Source of the DNA: Puniceicoccaceae bacterium
GTDB taxonomy: Bacteria > Verrucomicrobiota > Verrucomicrobiia > Opitutales > Coraliomargaritaceae
Assembly (NCBI GenBank): GCA_018402305.1
Contig: JAGYJE010000003.1
Span: forward strand, 62,001-126,000
Reading direction: 5' to 3'
DNA length: 64,000 bases
Of the stretch, positions 27,024 to 35,856 are shown one piece after another. The translations under genes and the position numbers were made by a program. The notes under the pieces were generated by a model. It was not told the origin of the DNA. It was given only the letters and a program-made list of their open reading frames with translations, and searched no databases. Within the stretch, counting starts at the first letter, position 1. Each line of letters opens with the position of its first letter.

Positions 27024-27465
27024 AAAAGTTTTATTTCTCTGTACGGCTAATTACTACCGGAGTCGTTTTGCCGAGGAGTTGTTTAACTATCTCGCCCGTC
27101 AACAACAGCTGAATTGGCGGGCGGACTCGGCCGGCTTGGAGGTGGAAAAATGGCGCTCTTATAATCCAGGGACGATGTCGGCGCATACCGTGGAGATGTT
27201 GGAGGCGATGGATATAATGCCGGTCGCCAGAAATCGTCCCGAGCGGCCATTTGATCCGGAAGAAATTGAAGCAGTGAGTCGGTGCATCGCATTGAGTCAG
27301 TCCGAGCACCGCCCCATGATCGAGCGAATGTACCCCGAGTTATTGGAGCGAATCGAGTTCTGGGAAGTGGAGGATCTGCATCTGGAAGCGGCCAACACCG
27401 CCCTGCCCAAAATCGTCGATCAAGTTGAGGCACTGGTTGATTCACTCGCCGCAGAAGGGCCCTAG
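27004..27465 (+). CDS. low-molecular-weight protein-tyrosine-phosphatase-like protein
   Basis: The 153-residue product from the ATG at 27004 carries the LMW-PTP P-loop FLCTANYYRS (Cys13, CX5R, Arg19) directly after the first beta-strand, then an AGLEVEKWRSYNPGTMSAHTVEMLEAM segment, matched here by its Ser-Ala-His-Thr portion, typical of the family (an ArsC/PTP-like fold). The usual general-acid DP motif near the end is replaced by VEDLHLEAAN, so a key proline is missing though Asp remains. Such enzymes can dephosphorylate tyrosine kinases in exopolysaccharide export; the adjacent glycosyltransferase supports that idea only as context. An arsenate-reductase role is an alternative. Confidence 0.75.
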   Translation: MQSLESEKVLFLCTANYYRSRFAEELFNYLARQQQLNWRADSAGLEVEKWRSYNPGTMSAHTVEMLEAMDIMPVARNRPERPFDPEEIEAVSRCIALSQSEHRPMIERMYPELLERIEFWEVEDLHLEAANTALPKIVDQVEALVDSLAAEGP

Positions 27466-27502
27466 GATACTTTCACCATCAAAAGATGCTCGCTTATCGC
27501 AC

Positions 27503-27528
27503 AGTATTTTTTAGTAGTATTTTTTAGC
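27503..27528. repeat. 13-bp tandem direct repeat upstream of RAYT
   Basis: Two near-identical 13-bp units, AGTATTTTTTAGT (27503-27515) and AGTATTTTTTAGC (27516-27528), lie in the 121-bp spacer between the phosphatase gene and the RAYT. Twenty bases after them begins a T-rich block with GGTTGACTT that recurs upstream of the decayed copy at 62827. Confidence 0.7.
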
Positions 27529-27586
27529 CTGGTTATAATTTTTTGGGTTGACTTGAGTTTTTTTGGGTGGAATGGTAGGCGGGGTT

Positions 27587-28723
27587 ATGGGGAGACGAAT
27601 ACGCAGATTGGTGGCGAAAAAATCTACAGTTATTCACCATGCGATGAGTCGTATTGTGGGTGGTCAGATGCTTTTGGGTGACCGGGAGAAGGAGGTGCTG
27701 CGGCGTCTGCTCTGGCGGGTGGCGGATTTTTCGGGGGTGGAGGTGCTAACGTACTCGATCATGAGCAACCACTTCCATGTGCTGGTGCGGGTGCCGGAGA
27801 AGGACCGGGCGGTCTCGGATGCGGAGCTCCTGCGGCGCTTTAAGGTACTCTACCCGAAGCCGACGCGGTATCAGACGGCTTCTTTTGCCCACTTGGAGAG
27901 GGCGCTTCGGGAGGGCAATGAGGAGGCGGTGGCGGTGCGAAAGCAACTACTTGCGCGGATGCACGATTTGTCTGAGTTCATGAAGACGCTGAAGCAGCGC
28001 TTCTCGATTTGGTATAACCGGAACCATGACAATCGTCTGGGGACTTTGTGGATGGACCGCTTTAAGAGCGTGCTGGTGGAGGGAAAGGGCAATCCGCTGC
28101 AGACGATGGCGGCCTACATCGACCTGAACCCGGTGCGGGCGGGGCTGGTGGAGGACCCGAAGGATTACCGCTGGTGTGGCTATGCGGAGGCGGTGGCGGG
28201 AAATCTGAAGGCCCAGCGGGGGTTGGAGGTGGTTTGGGCGACCTATGCGGGTGGCGAGATGCGGGATGCGGGTGGCGAGCTGCGGGATGCGGGATCCGGG
28301 GTGCGGGATGCGGGTGGCGAGATGCGGGATGCGGGTGGCGAGCTGTGGGATGCGGGATGCGGGGTGCGGGATGCGGGTGGCGGGGCACGTTTGAAGTCGG
28401 CTCTGGCGGCGCACCGGAGTTTGATCTTTGGGAAGGGGGCCTCGCCATGGGATTGCCGGGGGAAGCGGATCGACCGGGCGACGGCGGAGCGGGTTTTAAA
28501 TGAGGAGAATGGCGAGTTACCGATGTCGGTGGTCCTGCGCTGCCGGGTGCGTTATTTTACGGACGGTGCGGTGCTGGGTACGGCGGAGTTTGTTCGGGGC
28601 TATGCGGCGGCGTGGCAGGCGGGGCGTGGGCGACGGCATCCGGTGGCGGTGCGGGCGGCGCGGGGGGCTCCGTGGGGGGATGTTGCGGTGGTCAATGCCC
28701 TGCGGCGGGCGATATTTGGATGA
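27587..28723 (+). CDS. REP-associated tyrosine transposase (RAYT) with internal 7-residue tandem repeat
   Basis: Full-length Y1/HUH transposase-like protein. The start MGRRIRRL at 27587 is supported by the identical start of the related copy at 62865; 27563 would add eight residues. HUH motif: IMSNHFHVLVRV (about residue 62). Catalytic Tyr: FSIWYNRNHDN (about 142). Conserved blocks GTLWMDRFKSVLV and YIDLNPVRAGLV follow. From about 221 to 262 six tandem 7-residue units (AGGEMRD, AGGELRD, AGSGVRD, AGGEMRD, AGGELWD, AGCGVRD) interrupt the protein in frame before LAAHRSLIFGKGA. The C-terminal domain resembles the other copies. DNA of the repeat matches an intergenic hairpin at 35889. Activity is not shown. 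Confidence 0.87.
   Translation: MGRRIRRLVAKKSTVIHHAMSRIVGGQMLLGDREKEVLRRLLWRVADFSGVEVLTYSIMSNHFHVLVRVPEKDRAVSDAELLRRFKVLYPKPTRYQTASFAHLERALREGNEEAVAVRKQLLARMHDLSEFMKTLKQRFSIWYNRNHDNRLGTLWMDRFKSVLVEGKGNPLQTMAAYIDLNPVRAGLVEDPKDYRWCGYAEAVAGNLKAQRGLEVVWATYAGGEMRDAGGELRDAGSGVRDAGGEMRDAGGELWDAGCGVRDAGGGARLKSALAAHRSLIFGKGASPWDCRGKRIDRATAERVLNEENGELPMSVVLRCRVRYFTDGAVLGTAEFVRGYAAAWQAGRGRRHPVAVRAARGAPWGDVAVVNALRRAIFG
28247..28372. repeat. 21-bp tandem repeat, six units (63-bp supercopy x2), inside RAYT coding sequence
   Basis: Two successive 63-bp blocks (28247-28309 and 28310-28372) nearly identical, each made of three degenerate 21-bp units rich in GATGCGGG. The word GATGCGGGATCCGGG occurs at 28286-28300 and is shared exactly with the hairpin repeat at 35907-35921. 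Frame is kept because every unit is a multiple of three. Confidence 0.93.
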
Positions 28724-28771
28724 ACCTTTGGGTAGAAATTGCCGGTTAAAGGTAGCCAGGGGTTGACCGTT

Positions 28772-29536
28772 TTAGAGTTTCTTTAAGGCGTCTGCTTCAA
28801 TCCAGCCGATGAGACCGGCTTCAGTTTTGATTTTGAGAAAGTCTTGATATTGATCCAATTGTCGGGCGCGTTCGCCGGGGCGGGCTTGGCCTGCTTCAGG
28901 GGCCGCGCTAGCAGGTGCGTGGCGCAGGGGGATGGGGTCATCGGCAAGGATGGTTCCGGTGATTTCGTTGCTCTTTTGTAGAGCAACCGACGCGAGACTT
29001 ATTACAAAAAAGATTGAGCCGATCACGACGGTGAGCGTGGCTGAAAAATGGGGCCGCCGGCCTGCGATGCGTGGCAGGCTCAAGGCGGCAAGTAGGAGCC
29101 AAAAGCTGATACTGGCTATCCAGATCGAGGCAGCAGAGCTCAGCATATTTGCGGCGCTCAGCCACCAAGGGTTAAGGGGTGGGGGTAGGCCCATTTGCTG
29201 GCGGAGTGCTCTGATTTTAAACTGGTAGCTTCGATTAAAAGGCTGAAGTTGTAGGGCTCGTTCTAACTGCCAGAGGGCTTCGGTTGGTCGTCCTTCTTGG
29301 TATAGGCTCAGTGCGAGGTTGTGGCGAATGGCTGCCGTCTCCTGAGATTCGAGGCTGCGCTGAAATAACTGGGTGGATTCGGCGTAGCGACCCTCTTCGT
29401 AAGCCTTCAGGCCTTCGGCAAAATCAGCGGCCTTTAACAGCGATGGAAAAGTAGCGATGGCGAAGCCTACGAATAGCGTCCGTAGAGTTTGCGGGATGCG
29501 GAGGCAACCGATGGGTTGTTTTAGACATGGATTCAT
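28772..29536 (-). CDS. BatE-like TPR membrane protein with C-terminal SH3-like domain
   Basis: Last gene of the Bat operon. The 254 residues: a short hydrophobic N-terminus (FVGFAIATFPSLLKA, probable signal or anchor), TPR units (GLKAYEEGRYAESTQLFQRSLE, RHNLALSLYQEGRPTEALWQLERAL) in about 35-115, then two membrane helices (ASIWIASISFWLLLAALSL, LTVVIGSIFFVISLASVAL) and a C-terminal beta domain ending FLKIKTEAGLIGWIEADALKKL, resembling bacterial SH3. This domain order matches BatE of Bacteroides/Leptospira. It overlaps batD by four bases. Role in aerotolerance is family knowledge, not demonstrated here. Confidence 0.75.
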   Translation of the reverse strand: MNPCLKQPIGCLRIPQTLRTLFVGFAIATFPSLLKAADFAEGLKAYEEGRYAESTQLFQRSLESQETAAIRHNLALSLYQEGRPTEALWQLERALQLQPFNRSYQFKIRALRQQMGLPPPLNPWWLSAANMLSSAASIWIASISFWLLLAALSLPRIAGRRPHFSATLTVVIGSIFFVISLASVALQKSNEITGTILADDPIPLRHAPASAAPEAGQARPGERARQLDQYQDFLKIKTEAGLIGWIEADALKKL

Positions 29537-31353
29537 AGCGCGTTCAAAACCCTTTCCAGTTCCTTCTTGGCGGTGTCGAGTTCGCCTTGGCCCGACTGTG
29601 CGCCAAAGCGAAGGGCGTCGGCAGTCTTAAAAATCTGGCGGCCCGCCTCAATAAAAGCGGAGTCCACGCCGCTGTTTTGCATGGCCTGAGCCAGTTCCTC
29701 AAAATGGGCGCTGCGGTGATTTTGTCCGGTTCGACAGGTCATTGCGAGGCGGATGGCCTGCTGCGCTTGTGCGTAAAAGGCATCGGCCTCGTCTGTGCTC
29801 TGCGCAGCTTTTTGTGCGGCTCGCAGGTCTTTTCGGGCGGCATGCAAGTCTGCGAAACGAGGGTCCTCGGCGAGTCGTCGACGCCGCCGCAGCACGTAGG
29901 CTAGGATGATAAAGAGCGCGGCGAGAAGTCCATTAACCAGCCAGAATTCCGGTTGTTGTATGGGGTTATCCAGATTGCGCGAAATTGGTTTCGGGCGATA
30001 GTCGAGTGTGAGGAGGGCTTCTTCGATCGACATTCGTCGCGCGATCGGTGTTGCGTCCGGTTCGGCGCTTACAGGGTCCTCGGAGCTAGCCGATGGCGAT
30101 GGTGGGCTTGGGCGATCCGAAGGACTCACCGTGATATCGATCGGCGGGGAGCTGAGTTCAACATAGGCCGCATCCTCCGGGTCAAAGTAAGCAAATTCAA
30201 CGGGCGGGATGGTTAACTCACCGGTATTTTGGGGGATGAGCACGTAGTCAAAGCGCTTCGTGCCGCGCAGTGTTGAGGCACCGGTGCTCGCTTTAAAGGT
30301 GGTTTCGGGGGTATAGCTGCGCCAGTTGTTGGACTCGGCCAGGGTGGGGCTGTTGATACGATCGAAATTGCCCCGTCCCGCGACCTCGACCGAAAGCATT
30401 ACTGGCTGGCCCGCTTGGGTGCTTGGGCGGTCCGTGTAGACTTGGAGACTAAAGTCACCGATGGCACCGGAAAAGCTGCCGGGCTGACCGTTCGTAGGCA
30501 GCGGGCGCACCTCAACCTCATTGGGCTCTGTGTAAACGGAGAACCGTTCCGTTCGGCCGAAAAAGTCGTCGAATATACTGCCGCCAAAACCACGACGGCT
30601 CAGTGGGTTGCTCCGATTGTTTTGTCCGGGCAGGCTGGCGGTGAGGGTAAACTCAAAGTCGAGGTTTTGCGTTCCGGTGCGGATCGGGGTAATTGTGAGC
30701 GGCCAACTGAGCACGCGGTAGCGGCGGCCGTTAACAATCTCGTTCGACTCGGTGGCCTCGGGAAGTTCGCTCACGGTGAAGCCGTCGGCCTTGCGGTCGA
30801 AACTATTCAGGGAACTGAGCCGGACCTCATCAGAAATGTACAGTTTGAGCGCTATCTCGGTGGTCTGCCCGACATAAAGTTGTCCGGGCGCATCGCTGCG
30901 CAGAAAAATGAGCTCATCCACCGTGGGTCCGGCCTCGGCTGGGCGCTCGACTACTTGAAGTGTGGCATCGGGTATACGGAGCGTCTCGCCCTTATACTCA
31001 AAGGTATAGCTCGGAATCGAGTAGCGGCCAAGCCCGCTTGCTTTCGCGTCGATGATCAGTTGCTGGCTTACGCTGTATTCGGCGACGCCGTTGATGATTC
31101 GGGTCTGCTGGCTGGTTGAGGTGCGACCATTGCGAAGTTCGAGCCCACCTGCTTGAGGAATGGGGAGGTTGTTGACCGCGTCTGGAGTGGGTTGTCGCTG
31201 CGAGCTGGTCTCCCTGATTTCGACGACATACTGCGCCGTGTCGCCCTGGGCAATGCGCGGGGGGTTGAAGACAGCCGTGACCGTGATCTCGGCCTGAGCG
31301 GCGAGAGCGATGAGCGGAAGCAAAAAGAGTGAATGTCGGTAAGATCGGTGCAT
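29533..31353 (-). CDS. batD: BatD-family protein (oxygen-tolerance operon)
   Basis: The 606-residue exported protein begins with a signal peptide (SLFLLPLIALAAQA, cut about residue 21) followed by ITVTAVFNPPRIAQGDTAQYVVEIRE, quoted by its core VFNPPRIAQGD, the usual BatD first domain. Repeated Ig-like beta domains include YVGQTTEIALKLYISDEVRL, PFSFEFTLTA-like strands and PPIDITVSP. One membrane helix near residue 455 (FWLVNGLLAALFIILAYVL) leads to a cytoplasmic helical tail with many charged residues. It is between a VWA-TPR protein gene (11-bp gap) and a BatE-like gene (4-bp overlap). Confidence 0.87.
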   Translation of the reverse strand: MHRSYRHSLFLLPLIALAAQAEITVTAVFNPPRIAQGDTAQYVVEIRETSSQRQPTPDAVNNLPIPQAGGLELRNGRTSTSQQTRIINGVAEYSVSQQLIIDAKASGLGRYSIPSYTFEYKGETLRIPDATLQVVERPAEAGPTVDELIFLRSDAPGQLYVGQTTEIALKLYISDEVRLSSLNSFDRKADGFTVSELPEATESNEIVNGRRYRVLSWPLTITPIRTGTQNLDFEFTLTASLPGQNNRSNPLSRRGFGGSIFDDFFGRTERFSVYTEPNEVEVRPLPTNGQPGSFSGAIGDFSLQVYTDRPSTQAGQPVMLSVEVAGRGNFDRINSPTLAESNNWRSYTPETTFKASTGASTLRGTKRFDYVLIPQNTGELTIPPVEFAYFDPEDAAYVELSSPPIDITVSPSDRPSPPSPSASSEDPVSAEPDATPIARRMSIEEALLTLDYRPKPISRNLDNPIQQPEFWLVNGLLAALFIILAYVLRRRRRLAEDPRFADLHAARKDLRAAQKAAQSTDEADAFYAQAQQAIRLAMTCRTGQNHRSAHFEELAQAMQNSGVDSAFIEAGRQIFKTADALRFGAQSGQGELDTAKKELERVLNAL

Positions 31354-31364
31354 GGATGGAGAAT

Positions 31365-33269
31365 TTACCAGTCTCGGATTTCGCGGGGGCGTCCCGCGCG
31401 CGGTGGATCATTAAAGGGTAAGAGTTGTTCACGGCTGCGGAGTGAGTCAAGCAGTGCGGCCGCGTCGGCCTCCGACATACCCTGTACGGTCTCCCCGCCC
31501 ATGGCTGATTGAGCGGCGTCTTCGGGTTCTTCCGCTTCCGAGGCCTCGGTAGCGCCCGTATCGTCGGAAGCTTCATCGCCTTGATCGCTTTGTGGGGCGT
31601 CCTGATCTTCGGATGAGTCGCCGCTCTTTTCATCGGACGGTTCTCTGTTATCTTCGGATGAGTCGGCTCCGGATTGCTCGGTTGACTGCGATTCGTCCTG
31701 AGAGGAGTCCTCGCTCTGCCCTTCGTCGACGGATTCCTGTTGGTCATTTTGCTCTGACTTCCCGGATTCCTCCGACTCGGGTGAGTCCTCCGATTTCTCT
31801 GACTGATCGGAAGGTGGCTCCGGTGGATCCTGTTGGACTTGTTCCTCAATGATGCGTTCAACCAGCTCGCGCACACGGGTCGCTCGTTGAAGATCGTCCG
31901 CTACGTCAGAATCCTCCGGGTTTATTTCTTGGGCGGATTCAAAAAAGTCCTCGGCTTGTTGCATTCGTTCAAGCGCGTCCTCCAGCTCACCCGCTTCGTA
32001 GTGCTGGCGGCCCAGCTGATGAGCGGCATGGCCCATATTGTAAAGCGCGTTGCCCTGCAATCGGCGATCTTCGGTTTGAGCGATGGCAGCGCCGTATTTT
32101 TGCAAAGCGCTTGCGTAGTCGCCTGCACTGAGCGCATCAAAAGCCTGGTTATACTGGTGGCGGGCGTCCCTTAGCTCGGACGCGGGCATGTTTTCTGGGG
32201 TCTGTGTCTCTTGCGCGTTCGCTTCATTCGGTTGCAGGCAGAGTGCGGCAAGGATAACGAGTCCCGCTTGAACAGCCGATGTGCGCCGGCGGCGTATTAA
32301 GGTTTCCAGGACGAGTAGAAAGATAGCGGCGGCGAGGACCCATTGAAACCGCTCGATGCGAACTTCCTGAAGCTCGGATTCGCGCTCTTCCCGGGGAAGG
32401 GTCGCAATAACGGAGCGAAAGAGTTCATCGAGCGATTCACTGCTGAGACGGCGGTAGCTCCCGCCAGTAGCCTGGGCTATGGTCTGGAGTGTAGCCTCAT
32501 CGAGTTGGCTTCGGACAGGCTGGCCATTGGCGTCGCGGACGAATTCTTCGATGCCCTGGTCGTTCGGTATTCGCAGATAGGCACCCTCCGGCGTGCCGAT
32601 CCCGATCGCAAAGATTTGAATACCCGACTCGTGAGCGGCCTCAGCGGCTTGTGTGGCGCTTCCGCCGAGATCCTCACCGTCCGTGAGGAGCACGACAACC
32701 TTCACGTTATTCTCCGAGGGGAAGGCCTCGGCCGCTTCTTTAAGGGCGCTACCCAGATCGCTCCCGCCGCTGGTCATGATGTTTGGGTCCACGGCATCGA
32801 GGCTTTCCCGGAATGCGGCATAATCAAGAGTTGGCGGGGTCTGGAGAAAGGCCTGTCCAGCGAAAGCGACCAGGCCCACGCGGTCGCTCTCCAAGCGTTC
32901 CAGAAGATCGAGCACGGCTAGTTTGGCCCGGTCGAGCCGCGACGGGCGGATGTCGGTCGCCAGCATACTCTTTGAGCTATCGACGGCAAAGACAATATCG
33001 AGGCCGCGGGCTTTACGCTCCGTCCACTCGACGCCGAGTTGTGGACGGGCGAGGGCAAGGCCAATCGCGACCACGGCCAAAAGAACGCAGGCTGCTTTGA
33101 TCCAAACACGGCTCAGGCTGGCTTGCTCGGTGAGTTGATCCAGTAGTCGGCTTGCTGCGAAGCGGGCAAGCAGGGCATCCCGGCGGCGCAGGCCGTAGGC
33201 AACCATACCGCCGAAAAGCAGAAGCAGCAGCGGCAGCAGGTAGAGCCAGATGGGTTGGGCAAAACTCAT
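31365..33269 (-). CDS. BatB/BatC-type protein: VWA domain, TPR repeats and acidic C-terminal tail
   Basis: The 634-residue protein joins roles often split into two genes. It has a membrane helix (about 8-25), a second near 60-75, then a von Willebrand A domain with an intact MIDAS: DSSKSM (DxSxS) at about 96, a threonine in the MTSGGSD loop, and the Asp in [10 protein letters not shown] third helix is near 320. After a mature TPR stretch ([38 protein letters not shown]) about 150 residues of Ser/Glu/Asp/Gln-rich low complexity follow, ending with a short Arg/Pro tail ([11 protein letters not shown]). It overlaps batA by four bases. Confidence 0.85.
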   Translation of the reverse strand: MSFAQPIWLYLLPLLLLLFGGMVAYGLRRRDALLARFAASRLLDQLTEQASLSRVWIKAACVLLAVVAIGLALARPQLGVEWTERKARGLDIVFAVDSSKSMLATDIRPSRLDRAKLAVLDLLERLESDRVGLVAFAGQAFLQTPPTLDYAAFRESLDAVDPNIMTSGGSDLGSALKEAAEAFPSENNVKVVVLLTDGEDLGGSATQAAEAAHESGIQIFAIGIGTPEGAYLRIPNDQGIEEFVRDANGQPVRSQLDEATLQTIAQATGGSYRRLSSESLDELFRSVIATLPREERESELQEVRIERFQWVLAAAIFLLVLETLIRRRRTSAVQAGLVILAALCLQPNEANAQETQTPENMPASELRDARHQYNQAFDALSAGDYASALQKYGAAIAQTEDRRLQGNALYNMGHAAHQLGRQHYEAGELEDALERMQQAEDFFESAQEINPEDSDVADDLQRATRVRELVERIIEEQVQQDPPEPPSDQSEKSEDSPESEESGKSEQNDQQESVDEGQSEDSSQDESQSTEQSGADSSEDNREPSDEKSGDSSEDQDAPQSDQGDEASDDTGATEASEAEEPEDAAQSAMGGETVQGMSEADAAALLDSLRSREQLLPFNDPPRAGRPREIRDW

Positions 33270-34303
33270 GGCAGGCGGCGGTAGCGGGTGTTGCGCAGTA
33301 ACTGCTCCAGTGCGAGCAGGAGGAGCCCGAATGACGCGGGCCAGATGAAGAGCTCGGTAAAGGTCGCGTAGGAGCGGAGTTCGACGGTGGTGGTTTCGAG
33401 TTGGTCAATCTCCTCGTAAATGCGTTCCAAATCGCCGTCGGCGGTGGCGCGAAAAAAACGTCCTCCGGTCATTTCGGCAATCTGGCTGAGCTCAGTCTCG
33501 TCGTAGTTTGAGAGATCGCTGCGCCCGCGGTAGAGTGGCCGGCCTTCGGTGTCACGGATGACGCGACCGGCGCGGTCGGTCTCCGGAACGGGGACGCGGC
33601 CCTTTTGGCCAGTTGCAATCGTGTAGACTTTCACGCCAAGAGTCTCTGCAACTTCGGCAGCGGCGATGGGGGCCAGGGAGCCCGTGTTGTTTTCACCATC
33701 TGTTAAAAGGATGACAATACGGCTGCGGGCCTCCTGATCGCGCAGGCGGTTCACACTAGCCCCGAGGGCGGTGCCGATCGCGGTACCACTGCCATCGATC
33801 TCGCCCAGCTCAAGCCGCTCCAGGTTACGCTTGAGCCAATCGTGGTTTAGGGTGAGCGGGCTGACAACATAGGCATTGGCGGCGAAGGCAACCAGACCGA
33901 TGCGGTCGAACTCGCGTTTGCCGATAAAGTCCTCGACCACTCGTTTGGCGGCATCGAGTCGGGTGACGATATCATCCCGGGTGGAAAGGTCGAGCGCCCG
34001 CATTGAGCCGGAGAGGTCGAGGGTGACGACAATATCGATTCCATCGGCTTCGGTGCTTTCATTGGTTCGGCCTATTTGGGGGCGGGCAAGGGCGGTGATG
34101 AGGGCGGCAAGCGCGAGAAGGCGGAGGCCGAAGAGGAACTTCCCCGGGCGACTCTGTCGGCTCTGGCTGAGTTTTTTGACTAAATCGATACTGGAGAAGC
34201 GCAGGGCCGCCTCGGGGCCCATCCGGCCCGCCCACCAGGCAAGGACGGGTAGCAGGAGCAGTAGGAAGAACCAAGCCGGATCGTCAAATTGGAAAAAGCT
34301 CAT
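33266..34303 (-). CDS. batA: BatA-type VWA domain membrane protein
   Basis: Inner-membrane VWA protein of the aerotolerance operon. Of 345 residues, the first 70 hold two helices ([29 protein letters not shown]). The VWA domain follows: [17 protein letters not shown] carries the MIDAS DLSGS, with the second motif in [10 protein letters not shown] and the Asp in [11 protein letters not shown]-terminal helix ([19 protein letters not shown]) closes it. It overlaps the DUF4381-like gene by four bases and the BatB/C gene by four, so four genes are translationally coupled. Family function is known from Bacteroides fragilis Bat mutants. Confidence 0.9.
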   Translation of the reverse strand: MSFFQFDDPAWFFLLLLLPVLAWWAGRMGPEAALRFSSIDLVKKLSQSRQSRPGKFLFGLRLLALAALITALARPQIGRTNESTEADGIDIVVTLDLSGSMRALDLSTRDDIVTRLDAAKRVVEDFIGKREFDRIGLVAFAANAYVVSPLTLNHDWLKRNLERLELGEIDGSGTAIGTALGASVNRLRDQEARSRIVILLTDGENNTGSLAPIAAAEVAETLGVKVYTIATGQKGRVPVPETDRAGRVIRDTEGRPLYRGRSDLSNYDETELSQIAEMTGGRFFRATADGDLERIYEEIDQLETTTVELRSYATFTELFIWPASFGLLLLALEQLLRNTRYRRLP

Positions 34304-34845
34304 GCCTGTGTAACCTCCCGGTTTACTTTGCTGTGCGCTTGATCGATCAAATCGCGAACCGTCTGCGAAAGGCGGACCCGGTCCTCCGCGGCCACGGTGG
34401 AACGGGCAAATTTAATTTGGTCAAAGGCGGCAAGCACCTCGCCGAGTTGTGCCTGGTAGGCACTGTCGAGGCGGGAGTTTCCTTTCAGACTTCGGAGGAA
34501 TTCCTCGCTGGTCCGTGCCTTGAAGCGCAGGCCCAGTCCGTTCTCGAAGTAGCGTCGCAGAGCGGTGGAGGTCAATACGGCAAAGCGCTCGTCGTCGGCG
34601 AACTCGGCGGCCGCCTTGAGTTCAGCAAGAGCGGTTTCGTAGGGAGGGCAGGGGGTGGCCGATTTCTTTCGTCTGCGGAGGAAAGCCCAAAAAATCAGGC
34701 CGAGAAAAAAGAGCCCGCAGAGAACCGCCAGCGCGATCTGCCAGGGTTCGTAGGCCGGTATCTCGATGGCTCCGCGCACACGGTCCAGCGAGGGTCCCTC
34801 GGGGAGGTCGGGTAGCTGCGGTGCCTGTGCTTGTGCGAGGATCAT
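34300..34845 (-). CDS. DUF4381-like membrane protein of the MoxR/Bat operon
   Basis: The 181-residue product has a Pro-rich N-terminus, one membrane helix ([22 protein letters not shown], about 36-57), a basic stretch (RRRKKS) and a cytoplasmic helical domain ([46 protein letters not shown], cited by its fragment [10 protein letters not shown]). This matches the DUF4381 pattern seen between DUF58 and batA genes in many Bat operons. Function unknown. The start at 34845 leaves 27 bases to the DUF58 stop. Confidence 0.7.
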   Translation of the reverse strand: MILAQAQAPQLPDLPEGPSLDRVRGAIEIPAYEPWQIALAVLCGLFFLGLIFWAFLRRRKKSATPCPPYETALAELKAAAEFADDERFAVLTSTALRRYFENGLGLRFKARTSEEFLRSLKGNSRLDSAYQAQLGEVLAAFDQIKFARSTVAAEDRVRLSQTVRDLIDQAHSKVNREVTQA

Positions 34846-34872
34846 GGATTGGGAGTGCTTCGACCTGAGTGT

Positions 34873-35856
34873 TTAATGGCGGCTGGCGCGGAGGGCGAAT
34901 AATTTACGAAGGGCGGGAAGGTAGGGTTGGTCGGTGCGGGCTTCGATCCAGTCGAGGCCTTTTTTGCGCATGGCCGCTTGAAAGGCGGCTTTGCGCTCCC
35001 GCGCATGCTGGGCATACCGTTCGCGGAGCTTACGGCTTGCGGTGTCAATCTCGACCATCTCGCCGGTCTCGGCATCTTCCAGGGTAATCAGGCCGACTTC
35101 CGGCAATTCATGCTCGCGGGGGTCGCTCAGGGCGATGCTGACTAAATCGTGGCGCTGATGCGTCAGAGCGAGGGAGGTAAAGAGCAGCACGAGGTCCGGG
35201 GCTGGTGATGCGTGCTGCGCGATTTGAGCTCTGCGGGGCTGCGCATTGCTGGCTTTGCCAGTGCGCTCGCCGACTTCCCGACGAGTTAAGGGGTTGCTTT
35301 GTAGGAAATCAGAAATCAGGAAGACGACGCTTTTGCGCTTGGTCACCCGGTTGAGGTAGTCGAGTGCCGTTTGGTGGTTGGTGGCCGTGCCTCTGGGCTC
35401 GAAAAAGAGAATGTCCCGAATCAGCCTGAGGATGTGGCGACGCCCTTTTTTCGGAGGAATGGAGTGCTCGACGGTCTCGCTGTAGAGAATGAGGCCTACC
35501 TTATCGTTGTTCTGCGAAGCGGAAAAGGCGATGACACTCGCGATCTCCGCCGCTCGCTCGCGCTTGCTTTGGTCGACCGATCCGAAAACGCCGGAGGCAC
35601 TTAGGTCGACAAGAAGCATCAGCGTCAGCTCGCGTTCTTCGCGGAAGACCTTAACAAAGGGGCGATCCATTTTGGCCGAGACATTCCAGTCAATGGTCCG
35701 AACATCATCGCCGATGGCATATTCGCGGACTTCCTCGAAGTCCATACCGCGCCCTTTGAAAGAGCTGTAGTAGGCCCCGGTCACTGAGTCGGTGACCAAA
35801 TGCCGCGTGCGGATCTCCAGGCGGCGGACTTTTTTTATGATGTCTGCGGGAGTCAT
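34873..35856 (-). CDS. DUF58 domain protein of the Bat operon
   Basis: Soluble DUF58 protein, 327 residues, without the two membrane helices present in the paralogue at 17074. Features: RRLEIRTRHLVTDSVTGAYYSSFKG, with the DUF58 signature EVREYAIGDDVRTIDWNVSAK in fragments R-Y--GDD-R-IDWN, and a VWA-like strand LMLLVDLSASGVFG. The C-terminal half includes VVFLISDFL. It is separated from moxR by the hairpin repeat at 35857-35976, unusual within an otherwise gap-free operon. Role: presumed partner of MoxR in the activation of VWA proteins. Confidence 0.87.
   Translation of the reverse strand: MTPADIIKKVRRLEIRTRHLVTDSVTGAYYSSFKGRGMDFEEVREYAIGDDVRTIDWNVSAKMDRPFVKVFREERELTLMLLVDLSASGVFGSVDQSKRERAAEIASVIAFSASQNNDKVGLILYSETVEHSIPPKKGRRHILRLIRDILFFEPRGTATNHQTALDYLNRVTKRKSVVFLISDFLQSNPLTRREVGERTGKASNAQPRRAQIAQHASPAPDLVLLFTSLALTHQRHDLVSIALSDPREHELPEVGLITLEDAETGEMVEIDTASRKLRERYAQHARERKAAFQAAMRKKGLDWIEARTDQPYLPALRKLFALRASRH

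Noticed and set aside
28247..28372. possible CRISPR array in the RAYT repeats
   Set aside because: Units are contiguous 21-mers without spacers of unique sequence and lie in a coding frame; no cas genes nearby.
27947..28414. antisense frame rich in HPASRIP-type repeats (also 28062-28448)
   Set aside because: It is only the reverse reading of the RAYT repeat; low complexity, no start context and no homology apart from the repeat.
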